Shown piece after piece: positions 27,368 through 34,264 of a stretch of DNA of 64,000 nt; within the stretch, counting starts at the first letter, position 1; each line of letters begins with the position of its first letter. Source of the stretch: Planctomycetota bacterium (GTDB lineage: Bacteria; Planctomycetota; B15-G4; SIAN01). The stretch spans positions 372,001 to 436,000 of the forward strand of contig JAEUIC010000005.1 of the NCBI GenBank assembly GCA_016795285.1, read 5' to 3'. Position numbers and translations under genes: made by a program. Under the pieces are notes generated by a model, which was not told the DNA's origin, did no database searches, and saw only the letters and a program-made list of their open reading frames with translations.

Positions 27368-27823
27368 TCAGCTTCCCGCCGACTTCGCGGGATTCGCCGG
27401 GTTCACGGCGTTGCGCGGAGTCGCGCCGCGCGGAGTGGCGCAGGCGTCGCCCGACTTCGCCGTCGGATCGCACGCGTCGTCGGTCGAGCCGTCGGACGAG
27501 GGCGCGAGCTTGACGCTGCCGCCGAGGATCGGCCGCGACGGGTCGATCGGCGCGGAGTCGTCCTTGCGGTCGCCGTTCGAACCCTTCGAGTCGCGGTTCG
27601 CGTCGCGGTTCGAATCGCGGTTCGCGTCACGGTTCGCGTCGCGGTTCGAGCTGCCGGCCGGCTGCTTCGAATCGTTCTGCGTCGGACGCGACGGCGAGTG
27701 CTTCGAATCGTTCTGCGACTCCTTCGGCATGCCGCCCTTCGGGGCGTTCGGCGAGGAGTTCGGCGCGACCGGCTTGCGCGCCGGCTCGGTGGGCTGGGGA
27801 CTCGGCTTCATCGGGCTGGTCAT
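27368..27823 (-). CDS. hydrophilic low-complexity protein with NRD repeats
   Basis: 151 residues, almost wholly polar: Pro/Ser/Lys at the N-terminus, a central run of NRDA/NRDS four-residue repeats (about residues 58-78), and an Asp/Pro-rich C-terminus with two cysteines. Predicted to be intrinsically disordered. There is no signal peptide and no known domain. It is the first gene of the operon leading to the C39-like peptidase. Start: ATG 27823, a few bases after an AGAAGA stretch. Two perfect inverted repeats lie upstream (27847-27865 and 27962-27990) and may control it. Confidence 0.5.
   Translation of the reverse strand: MTSPMKPSPQPTEPARKPVAPNSSPNAPKGGMPKESQNDSKHSPSRPTQNDSKQPAGSSNRDANRDANRDSNRDANRDSKGSNGDRKDDSAPIDPSRPILGGSVKLAPSSDGSTDDACDPTAKSGDACATPRGATPRNAVNPANPAKSAGS
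27591..27650. repeat. 12-bp tandem repeat, five units
   Basis: Five head-to-tail copies of tcgcggttcgcg with one or two changes each, in frame with and encoding the NRDA/NRDS repeats of the 151-residue protein. Confidence 0.9.
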
Positions 27824-27846
27824 GGTTGGGTCTTCTTTCGTTGGGA

Positions 27847-27865
27847 GGACCGAGGAGCTCGGTCC
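27847..27865 (-). promoter_or_regulatory. perfect 8+3+8 inverted repeat near a start codon
   Basis: The sequence ggaccgag-gag-ctcggtcc forms an 8-bp stem with a three-base loop, 23 bases upstream of the ATG at 27823. It could be a dimeric repressor site or a hairpin in the leader that affects translation. No regulator is identified. Confidence 0.4.
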
Positions 27866-27961
27866 CGAGGGGACGGCACGAGCCGCCGCACGAAACGAGA
27901 GGAGCATCCGCCGTGCCGGCGCCGCCACCGGCGCGCGGTCGGGAGCGGCGGTCCGGCTGCC

Positions 27962-27990
27962 GCGATTGTTCCACTGGTTGCAACAATCGC
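27962..27990. promoter_or_regulatory. perfect 9-bp inverted repeat with 11-base spacer
   Basis: gcgattgtt and aacaatcgc flank an 11-base spacer. The arms are AT-richer than the surroundings, which is typical of an operator or of a terminator stem for the DUF3185 transcript. There is no T-run, so an operator is more likely. Confidence 0.4.
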
Positions 27991-28209
27991 CGCGCGCTGC
28001 ACGACGGGGGACCGTGCGAGGCGCCGCCGCCCGCTCGGCCGCCGGAATCGCGCGCGGCCCGCCCGCATGGAAGGCACGGCACCTCGCTTGCGATCGAACC
28101 GGCTCGTCTCCATGCGACGCGATCGAATCATCTGCAGCCGGCCGCCTCTGCCCGCAGTTCTCCCGTGATCCACATCCGATCGGCGGTCGGCTGCAGTTTC
28201 GATCCTCGA

Positions 28210-28422
28210 TCACGCGGCTCGTCGGGACGACGCGAGCTTGGCGATTCCGATCACCGCGCAGAGGACGCCGACGATCAGCATCCAGATCGACTTGTCGCTC
28301 GGTGCGCCCTGGAAGAAGCGCGAGAAACGCGAGGAGAGGGAGTCGCCCGCTTCGATGCCATAGAAGATCAACCCTGCGCCGACGATCAGCAGAGCCAATC
28401 CGACGATTCGACCGGTACCCAT
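28210..28422 (-). CDS. DUF3185 family membrane protein
   Basis: 70 residues with two membrane helices (about 6-23 and 46-63). The family phrase GDSLSSRFSRFFQGAPSDKS sits between them, where relatives read ASDSL.S..SR.FTG.P.DK. The function is unknown; members are often found near envelope-stress genes. Here it is divergent from a plus-strand set of small envelope proteins. Start: ATG 28422. Confidence 0.85.
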   Translation of the reverse strand: MGTGRIVGLALLIVGAGLIFYGIEAGDSLSSRFSRFFQGAPSDKSIWMLIVGVLCAVIGIAKLASSRRAA

Positions 28423-28563
28423 CGTGTGCCATCCATCTCGGAGAAGAAGTGTGTCGCTCGACGCGATCGCAACTTGCTTGCCGCGGGCGAGCGGGCGCGC
28501 GACGCGGCCGGCACGCCGCGGCGATCCCGGCCCCCATTCCGTCGACGAAGAGGAGCGTTACGC

Positions 28564-28761
28564 ATGTCCCCCGTTGATCGCCTCGCTGCACGCGACCCTG
28601 CGACCCCGCGCGAGCCGCAGACGCCGCCGGAGCCGGAACGCGCACCGCCGGCTCGTCCGCAAGAGCGGCCCGTGGAGCAGCCCTACGAGACGCCGCCGAC
28701 TCCGCGCGAGCCGAGCAGCGTCCCGCAGCCCGATGCGCTCCCCGACTCGCCGACCTCCTGA
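28564..28761 (+). CDS. small proline-rich protein, unknown
   Basis: 65 residues, about one third proline with many Glu and Arg; certainly disordered. There is no signal peptide. A good SD (AGGAG, 8 bases before ATG 28564) and a position directly ahead of the ElaB/YqjD-like gene support it as real. There is no recognised family. Confidence 0.45.
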   Translation: MSPVDRLAARDPATPREPQTPPEPERAPPARPQERPVEQPYETPPTPREPSSVPQPDALPDSPTS

Positions 28762-28866
28762 CTCGCCGGCACTGGGCTTGCGCTGCTTGCGCGTGGCCAA
28801 TCCGGCCGCAACAGCGCGCGCGCGAGCCAGAGGGCTCCGCCGCGATCCCCGAAGGAGGAACGAGAG

Positions 28867-29169
28867 ATGATCCAGAGCAAGAACCACGACGGCGCGGCGT
28901 CGCACGCCAGCGGCCGTGGCGTGCGCGAACAGTCGCGACGCATCCTGCGCGACGTGAAGGAGCTCGGCGCGATCGCGGTCGACGACCTCGGCGACGGCAC
29001 CGATCGCGTCAAGGCGCGCGGCAAGAAGCTGCTCGCCGACGGCCGCCACGCGATGGCTCGCTACCAGGACGAGGCGAAGGAGTACATCGCCGAGAACCCG
29101 TTCAAGACGCTGCTGGTGGCGCTCGGCGTCGGGACGCTGCTCGGATTCGTGCTGCGTCGCAGCTCCTGA
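28867..29169 (+). CDS. ElaB/YqjD/DUF883-family membrane-anchored protein
   Basis: 100 residues. A helical soluble part (about 18-75) is followed by ENPFKTLLVALGVGTLLGFVL, the typical C-terminal tail-anchor of the ElaB/YqjD family (E..P..sl..a.G.G.llG.ll.r). In E. coli, YqjD is an inner-membrane protein that binds ribosomes in stationary phase under RpoS control. Start: ATG 28867 with GGAGG 8 bases upstream. It is followed after 7 bases by a holin-like protein gene and a third small gene, the same order as yqjD-yqjE-yqjK. Confidence 0.85.
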   Translation: MIQSKNHDGAASHASGRGVREQSRRILRDVKELGAIAVDDLGDGTDRVKARGKKLLADGRHAMARYQDEAKEYIAENPFKTLLVALGVGTLLGFVLRRSS

Positions 29170-29176
29170 GTCGATC

Positions 29177-29797
29177 GTGACGGCGCGCACGAAACAGCGT
29201 GGTCCGGACGCGGACGGGACGCCGCGCCGTCCGATGGGCGGCCGGCCGCCCGACTCGTCCGGCGCGACGCAGAGCGGCGCGCTGCTAGAGCAGCTCGCGC
29301 TCCACGTCGTCGCGCTGCTCGAGAAGGTGGGAGAGCTCGCCTCGCTCGGCTGGAAGCGGCTCAAGCTGCGCGCGGTCGATGCGACCTTCCACATGGCGCT
29401 CGTGCTGGCGGCGCTCGCGGCGGGGACGACGATCGTCATCGCCGCGGCGCTGCTGCTGGTCCGCGGGATCGGCCATGCGATCGCTCGAATCGGCGGGGCC
29501 GAGTGGATCGGGGAACTCGGAGGCGGGCTCGTCGCGCTGGCACTGCCCTTCGCCGGGCTCTACCTCGCCCGCGCACGGAGCCGCCGCGTGCTGCTCGAGC
29601 GGGCGTTGCGCCGGCGCCCGCCCGCGAGCGCGAACGCCTCCACGAACGGCGCCGGGAACGGCGCGGCGAACGCGGCGTCGAACGAAGGCGCGCCGGCGGC
29701 TGCTGCGCCGATCGCCGCGACTCCCGCCCAAGCGGCGACGGCGCCCGTGACCGCGGGCCGCGCTCGACCCAGACGCCGGAAGGAGTCCCCGCGATGA
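29177..29797 (+). CDS. YqjE/phage-holin-like superfamily membrane protein
   Basis: 206 residues. A cytoplasmic helix (about 35-65) precedes two membrane helices (about 73-95 and 112-130), then a long Ala/Asn-rich basic tail. This matches the putative holin-X/YqjE family found next to YqjD homologues. The extended tail is not typical. Start: GTG 29177. The stop overlaps the next gene (ATGA). Its role is probably linked to the inner membrane under stress; no lytic function is implied. Confidence 0.7.
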   Translation: MTARTKQRGPDADGTPRRPMGGRPPDSSGATQSGALLEQLALHVVALLEKVGELASLGWKRLKLRAVDATFHMALVLAALAAGTTIVIAAALLLVRGIGHAIARIGGAEWIGELGGGLVALALPFAGLYLARARSRRVLLERALRRRPPASANASTNGAGNGAANAASNEGAPAAAAPIAATPAQAATAPVTAGRARPRRRKESPR

Positions 29798-30087
29798 GCC
29801 GATCGAGTCCTGACCGTTCGATGAGCTTCGCCGACGGCGTCGACCGCGCCTTCGCGCGGCGCCGCGCGGAGTTGCTGCACGAGCTGCTCGAGGACGGCAC
29901 GCGGGTCGTCGATGAGGTCGCGGTGCTGGCCGGCGCATGCGCCGCCGACCACCCGCTCGCCTTCGTCGGCACCGGACTCGCCGCGGGCGCCTCGCTCGCT
30001 GCGGCACGCCGACCGCGGAGCCGCTCGCGCTGGCTGCGCTTCGCGCTGCTGCTGCTGCGCTTCGCCCCCTCTCGCCGCCTCCCTTGA
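29794..30087 (+). CDS. small protein in the YqjK position
   Basis: 97 residues. The N-terminal half is charged and helical (RAFARRRAELLHELLEDG), followed by a weakly hydrophobic segment and a very basic C-terminus. Start: ATG 29794 with AAGGAG 8 bases upstream, overlapping the previous stop. It corresponds in place and general type to YqjK of E. coli, but sequence similarity cannot be claimed by eye. It ends 13 bases before the convergent sodB. Confidence 0.55.
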   Translation: MSRSSPDRSMSFADGVDRAFARRRAELLHELLEDGTRVVDEVAVLAGACAADHPLAFVGTGLAAGASLAAARRPRSRSRWLRFALLLLRFAPSRRLP

Positions 30088-30100
30088 TGCGCCGCCCCCG

Positions 30101-30679
30101 TCAGGCGAGCCGCTCCGCCGCGAGGTCCCAGCGCACGAGCTTCCAGAACGCCGCGACGTAGGCCGCGCGCGCGTTGCGGTGGTCGATGTAGTAGGCGTGC
30201 TCCCAGACGTCGCAGGTGAGGAGCGCGCGATCGTTGCCGGTCGCCGGAGTGTTCGCGTTGAAGGTCGCTGCGAGGCCGAGGCCGCCGTCCGCTCGTTGCA
30301 CCAGCCAGACCCACCCGGAACCGAACAGGTCGGTGCAGGTCTGCGTGAACTGCTCCTGCAGTTGCGCGAATCCGCCGAAGGAGGTTCGGATCGCGTCGGC
30401 GAGCTTCCCAGTCGGTTCGCCGCCGCCGTTCGGCCCGAGGCAGTTCCAGTAGAAGGCGTGGTTCCATGCCTGCGCCGCGCAGTTGAACATCGAGCCGCGC
30501 GACGTGCGGACGATCGACAGGAGGTCGCGCGCCTCGAACTCGGTGCCGGCGATCTGCTCGTTCAGCTTCGTCACGTAGCCGCGGTGGTGCTTCCCGAAGT
30601 GGTAGTCGACCGTCTCGGCCGACAGGTGCGGCTCGAGCGCGTCGCGCGCATAGGGCAGGACCGGCATCTCGATCGCCAT
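30101..30679 (-). CDS. sodB: iron superoxide dismutase
   Basis: 192 residues; converts superoxide to H2O2 and O2 in the cytoplasm. All four metal ligands are in place: His27 (DYHFGKHH), His74 (AAQAWNHAF), Asp157 and His161 (CDVWEHAYYID). Gln70 in AAQ.WNH indicates the iron rather than the manganese type. Start: ATG 30679 with GAGGAG 9 bases upstream. It stands alone; the 5' side faces the tandem RNA-like repeats at 30826-31055, which are read from the opposite strand. Confidence 0.95.
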   Translation of the reverse strand: MAIEMPVLPYARDALEPHLSAETVDYHFGKHHRGYVTKLNEQIAGTEFEARDLLSIVRTSRGSMFNCAAQAWNHAFYWNCLGPNGGGEPTGKLADAIRTSFGGFAQLQEQFTQTCTDLFGSGWVWLVQRADGGLGLAATFNANTPATGNDRALLTCDVWEHAYYIDHRNARAAYVAAFWKLVRWDLAAERLA

Positions 30680-30825
30680 CGGCAGAGCTCCTCGCCCGAC
30701 CCGATCGCCGAGCCCCCCACCCTCCGCAATTCGATGGCCGCGTCCCGCACTCCAGCGGTGCGCGCAATCTCCCCACCGGTGGAGACGAAGTGCACAACAC
30801 GATCGCGCCGGCCACCCACCGGCTC

Positions 30826-30940
30826 CCGCCGCGAGCCTCACCCGAGGCGACGCGCCGGTGGGTCAGCCGCTAGGAGGAGCGTCCCGAAGCTGTGTCCGAA
30901 AGGACACTGCGATGGGCGCTCCGACAACGCGGATGACCCG
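30826..30940 (+). ncRNA. candidate structured RNA, unit A
   Basis: Predicted fold on the plus strand: a 5-bp hairpin (835-839/844-848 of 30 kb), then a three-part domain. Its outer stem is 30860-30870 with 30929-30939 (one G-A mismatch), the middle stem 30876-30884 with 30914-30922, and the apical stem 30892-30897 with 30902-30907, closed by a GAAA tetraloop. The unpaired cccgaag next to the middle stem is conserved in unit B. No protein could be read through it. No known riboswitch or ribozyme consensus is recognised. Confidence 0.6.
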
Positions 30941-31055
30941 CCGCCGCGAGCCTCCCCTGAGGCGAAGCGCCGGGGTGGCAGATGCGAGGAGAGTCAGCCC
31001 GAAGTCTGGGTCCGCCAGGACCCAACGAGGGGGACTCGACGACGCAGATGCCGCC
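30941..31055 (+). ncRNA. candidate structured RNA, unit B
   Basis: Same fold as unit A: outer stem 30975-30986 with 31043-31054 (tandem G-A/A-G mismatch inside), middle stem 30991-30995 with 31033-31037 plus 30998-30999 with 31029-31030, and apical stem 31008-31013 with 31018-31023, closed by GCCA. Relative to unit A, six base pairs change on both sides while still pairing. U-G pairs occur only if the plus strand is the RNA. Confidence 0.6.
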
Positions 31056-31067
31056 CCGCCGCAAGCC

Positions 31068-32039
31068 TCACAGGATGCGGCGGCCGAAGGCGGACAAGAC
31101 GAGCCCCACAGCGAACTCGGCGGTGCGATTGCGCGTGTCGAGGACGGGGTTCAGCTCGACGACCTCCATCGAGACCATCTTCTTGCTGTCGGCGGCGAGC
31201 TCCATCAGCAGGTGCGTCTCGCGGAAGTTGAGGCCGCCGTTCACCGCGGTGGCGACGCCGGGCGCCACCATCGGGTCGATGCCGTCCAAGTCGACCGAGA
31301 GGTGGAAGCCGGCGGTGCCGTAGGTCACCCGCTCGAGCGCGCGGCGCGCCACCTCGCTCATGCCGAACTGGTCGACCTCCTTCATGGTGAAGACCAGCGC
31401 GCCCGACTTCTTGATCAGGTCCTTCTCGCCGGTGTCGAGGTCGCGGATCCCGATGAGGACCGTGTGCTCCGGCTTCACCTTCGGCGCGAAGCCGCCGAGC
31501 TTCACCAGTTCGGGCGTCCCGTAGCCGAGCAGCACGCCGAGCGGCATGCCGTGGACGTTGCCGGTCGGGCTCGTGTCGGGCGAGTTCATGTCGCCGTGCG
31601 CATCGACCCAGATCAGCCCGATCGACTCGCCCTTCGCGTGGTAGTGGCCGGCGACGCCCGCCACGGTGCCCATCGCGATCGAGTGGTCGCCGCCGAGCAC
31701 GATCGGCCGGCGGCCCTTCGCGACGCTCGCTTGCACCTTCTTCCTCAGCTGCTCGCAGCAGCGCGCGATCTCCTTGGCGAACTTCGCCTTCGCGTCGCCG
31801 ACCTTGCAGGTCTCGCGCGACTCGACGTGGAGGTCGCCGCCGTCGCGCACGTCGTAGCCGAGCTGCTCGAGCTTCTCCTCGAGGCCGGCGATGCGGATCG
31901 CGCTCGGCCCCATGTCGGTGCCGCGGCGCGCGCCGCCGAGGTCCATCGGGACGCCGAGCAGGTCGATCAAGTGGCGCGGCGCGCCCTTCGCCGCGGCGCG
32001 GCTCGTGCTCTTCGTGGGGGTCTTCGGGGTGGTCTTCAC
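31068..32039 (-). CDS. rocF: arginase
   Basis: 323 residues; hydrolyses arginine to ornithine and urea using two Mn2+. Metal-site motifs: GGDHSIAMG (His119), DAHGDMN (Asp146, His148, Asp150) and SVDLDGIDP near residue 250. TGNVHGMP (160-167) is the arginase-type substrate loop and separates it from agmatinase. A Lys/Thr/Ala-rich ~20-residue N-terminus precedes the fold. Start: GTG 32039 with a GAGAG stretch upstream; another GTG at 32120 would add 27 residues unlike the family. The stop codon overlaps the partial third copy of the 115-bp repeat. Confidence 0.93.
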   Translation of the reverse strand: MKTTPKTPTKSTSRAAAKGAPRHLIDLLGVPMDLGGARRGTDMGPSAIRIAGLEEKLEQLGYDVRDGGDLHVESRETCKVGDAKAKFAKEIARCCEQLRKKVQASVAKGRRPIVLGGDHSIAMGTVAGVAGHYHAKGESIGLIWVDAHGDMNSPDTSPTGNVHGMPLGVLLGYGTPELVKLGGFAPKVKPEHTVLIGIRDLDTGEKDLIKKSGALVFTMKEVDQFGMSEVARRALERVTYGTAGFHLSVDLDGIDPMVAPGVATAVNGGLNFRETHLLMELAADSKKMVSMEVVELNPVLDTRNRTAEFAVGLVLSAFGRRIL

Positions 32040-32241
32040 GGCAGCTCTCTCGACGGTTTCGGGGCGTGGATGGTAGCCCCGCTTCGCCGTCGAGCGCCGG
32101 ACGGGACGGAATATCGCCACGACCGGATATTCATGCCGAGCGACCGCAGCGGATCGCCCGTCTGCAGCATGAATTCGCTACCGGACGGCCGATCGGCAGA
32201 AGCGCGTGCGCGGCGCAGCGCGCCCGTCTCGCGCCCGCCGC

Positions 32242-33063
32242 TCACGCGATCGAGCGGCCGCCGTCGACCGGGATCACCGCGCCGGTGAGGTAGTCGGGGC
32301 CGGTCGCGAGGAAGGCGACCGTGCGCGCCACATCCTCGGGCGTGCCGGCGCGCTGCAGCAGCGTCGCATCGACGGCGCCCGCGCGCTGCGCCGCGTCGTA
32401 CTCCTCGGGCAGCAGCACCGGTCCGGGCGCCACCGCGTTGACGCGCACCTTCGGCGCCAGCGCGCGCGCGAGGCCGTGGGTCAGCGAGAGGAGCCCCGCC
32501 TTCGCGGCGCTGTAGGGCAGGTAGCGCGGGAAGGGGCGCGTCGCCGCGCTGTCGAGCAGCGAGACGATCTGGCCGCGGCCGCTCGCCTGCAGCAGCGGCG
32601 CCGCGAACTGCGCGCAGAAGAAGGGCGCCTTCAAGTTCGAGGCGAGCAGCTCGTCCCACTGCTCCTCGGTGACGCTGCCGAGCGGCGTGGCGTAGAAGGA
32701 CGACGCGTTGTTGACCAGCAGGTCGAGTCGGCCGACCAGCTCGGCGACGACGCCGAAGAGCCCCTCGATCTCCGCGACCACCGAGAGGTCGGCGCGCACC
32801 AGCCAGCTCTTCGCGCCGAGCGCCTCGACCTCGCGCGCCGTCTCCTCCGCATCGGCGCGCGAGCTGCGCCAGTGGACGACGACGTCGAAACCGCTCCTCG
32901 CCAGCTCGAGCGCGATCGCGCGCCCCACCCGCCGCGCCGCACCGGTCACCAGCGCCACCGGCCGCGGCGCGCCGCCGCCCTTCGCCGCCGAGCGCCCCTT
33001 GGCCGCCGAGGTTCCGTGCTGCGGCTTGATCGCCCTGCCTCGCTTGCTCAACTGCCGCTCCAT
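32242..33063 (-). CDS. SDR-family pteridine reductase
   Basis: 273 residues. Rossmann motif TGAARRVG (residues 40-47; the Arg in TGxxxRxG is typical of PTR1-like pteridine reductases), NNASSFYATPLG, catalytic Tyr and Lys in YLPYSAAKAG, and NAVAPGPVLLPEEY. Such enzymes reduce dihydrobiopterin, dihydromonapterin or dihydrofolate with NADPH. The nominal start at 33063 overlaps the start codon of the divergent Rieske gene by two bases, and the first ~33 residues are not part of the fold. The true start may be further in, for example at the GTG of VALVTG. Confidence 0.85.
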   Translation of the reverse strand: MERQLSKRGRAIKPQHGTSAAKGRSAAKGGGAPRPVALVTGAARRVGRAIALELARSGFDVVVHWRSSRADAEETAREVEALGAKSWLVRADLSVVAEIEGLFGVVAELVGRLDLLVNNASSFYATPLGSVTEEQWDELLASNLKAPFFCAQFAAPLLQASGRGQIVSLLDSAATRPFPRYLPYSAAKAGLLSLTHGLARALAPKVRVNAVAPGPVLLPEEYDAAQRAGAVDATLLQRAGTPEDVARTVAFLATGPDYLTGAVIPVDGGRSIA

Positions 33064-33367
33064 GCCATGGAACAAGGTCGCCACCCTTCGGGACATCCCC
33101 CAAGGTAGCCGCAAGCACGTCACCCTTGCCGGCCACGAGTACGTGCTCCTCCACACCAAGGAGGGCATCTGGTGCATCGACCACCGCTGCCCCCACGCCG
33201 ACGGCGCGGTCGGCGACGGGATGGTGCTGGGCCAGACGGTCACCTGCCCGCTGCACAAGTGGCGCTTCGACCTGTGCGACGGCTCGCATGCCCACAAGGG
33301 GACGCCGAACCTCGGCGTCTACGCCGTCAAGGTCGAGGGCGAAGCGGTGCTGATCGAGACGTACTGA
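33062..33367 (+). CDS. Rieske [2Fe-2S] ferredoxin, NirD-like
   Basis: 101 residues, a complete single-domain Rieske protein. Cluster ligands are Cys43 and His45 (HRCPHADGAV) and Cys62 and His65 (TCPLHKWRFD). Length and N-terminus (PWNKVATLRDIPQG) are those of small NirD-type or dioxygenase-ferredoxin proteins that pass electrons to an oxidoreductase. No large partner subunit is next to it. Start: ATG 33062, nearly coincident with that of the divergent pteridine reductase. Confidence 0.92.
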   Translation: MPWNKVATLRDIPQGSRKHVTLAGHEYVLLHTKEGIWCIDHRCPHADGAVGDGMVLGQTVTCPLHKWRFDLCDGSHAHKGTPNLGVYAVKVEGEAVLIETY

Positions 33368-33389
33368 GCCGCCCGATCGGCCGCGCCGG

Positions 33390-34166
33390 TCACTCCGCCC
33401 GCGGCCCGCGCCGCAGCGTGAAGTCGTGCGTCACGGCCGCGCCATCGCGCAGCTCGATCTCCGTGCGCTGCTCGCCGAGCCGCGGGTGGCGCAGCACCAG
33501 CGTGTGGCGGCCGGACGGGACGCCAGCGATCGCGTAGCGGCCGTCGTCACCGGTCACCGCGAACCACGGATGGGGCAGCACCGCGATCCACGCGCCCATC
33601 CACGGATGGACGTCGTCCTTCACCTTCACGAAGCCGGGCTCGGGCAACGGGAAGGTGCGCGAGCGCGTTCCAGGACCGGGCATCGCGAACGACTCCTCGT
33701 CGTTCGCCTGCGGCAGCAGGTGGACGTTGTAGAGCAGCGGATCGGCGTTGGCGAAGTCGACGCGCTGGCCCGCCTGCACCGCGAGCAGATGGGGCGCGAA
33801 GCGGGCGCCGCGCAGCTCGAGCCGCGCAGGCACCGCCGACGTGGCGATCGGCGCCGCGGTCGACCCGTCGACGAAGAGCAGCACCGACTCGACCGCTCGA
33901 TCGTCATGCACGACGATCGACTCGTCGAGCAGCGGCGCATCGCGCGTCTGCAGGCAGTCGGGGGTGCCCGAGAGATCGACCACGCGCCGCTCGGGAATCT
34001 CCCCCTCCCACCGCACCACGCCGCGGACGCTCGCCGTCGCCGACGGTGCTGTCGCTGAGGGTGCCGCCGTCGCGGGTTCCGGCGCGGTCGACGCAGTCGG
34101 TGGCGGAGCACCGCATGCGGCGAGCAGCGCCATCCACGGCAGCGCGAGTCTCGGGGACCGGTTCAT
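33390..34166 (-). CDS. cupredoxin-like lipoprotein with carboxypeptidase-regulatory end, copper Cys replaced
   Basis: 258 residues. Lipobox LLAAC with Cys18, an Ala/Pro/Thr linker, a cupredoxin-like domain (about 48-205), then a short regulatory-like strand set (DGRYAIAGVPSGRHTL). In relatives the copper loop reads VKCDVHPWM; here it is VKDDVHPWM, so the expected copper-ligand Cys is Asp184, while His149 (YNVHLL) and His187 remain. Type-1 copper binding is therefore unlikely and another metal or none is possible. Start: ATG 34166 with GGAGGAG upstream. It ends 22 bases past the convergent Rieske gene. Confidence 0.78.
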   Translation of the reverse strand: MNRSPRLALPWMALLAACGAPPPTASTAPEPATAAPSATAPSATASVRGVVRWEGEIPERRVVDLSGTPDCLQTRDAPLLDESIVVHDDRAVESVLLFVDGSTAAPIATSAVPARLELRGARFAPHLLAVQAGQRVDFANADPLLYNVHLLPQANDEESFAMPGPGTRSRTFPLPEPGFVKVKDDVHPWMGAWIAVLPHPWFAVTGDDGRYAIAGVPSGRHTLVLRHPRLGEQRTEIELRDGAAVTHDFTLRRGPRAE

Positions 34167-34264
34167 CGCACGCTCCTCCGGGCAGGAAGGAAGGCGCCGC
34201 TGCCGAGCAGCGACGCGAGTTCGAGACCGATCTTCATTCAGCGATCGACGTGCCGCGCCCTTCC

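Larger units (their letters stand above)
27824..28209. other. intergenic, 386 bp, with two perfect inverted repeats
   Basis: This region lies upstream of the operon starting at 27823 and downstream of the DUF3185 gene, all on the minus strand. It contains the palindromes at 27847-27865 and 27962-27990. No convincing gene is seen. It probably carries the promoter and control sites of the downstream operon. Confidence 0.6.
30680..31067. other. intergenic, 388 bp, mostly occupied by tandem RNA-like units
   Basis: This gap lies between the 5' end of sodB and the 3' end of the arginase gene (both minus strand). The part next to sodB (30680-30825) should carry its promoter; no clear boxes are seen. 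The rest, 30826-31055, is two tandem 115-nt units described separately. Confidence 0.7.
30826..31070 (+). repeat. 115-bp tandem repeat, two full units and a partial third
   Basis: Unit A (30826-30940) and unit B (30941-31055) are head to tail. They are about 70-75 % identical by eye with two one-base indels that cancel. The third copy is only its first ~15 bases (31056-31070) and runs into the arginase stop codon. The differences between A and B fall largely in positions that keep base pairing. Confidence 0.9.

Noticed and set aside
30826..31055. Riboswitch for sodB on the minus strand
   Set aside because: The tandem units would sit upstream of sodB, but U-G wobbles, G-A mismatches and GNRA-type loops fit only the plus strand. 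No glycine, Mn2+ or guanidine riboswitch core was found.
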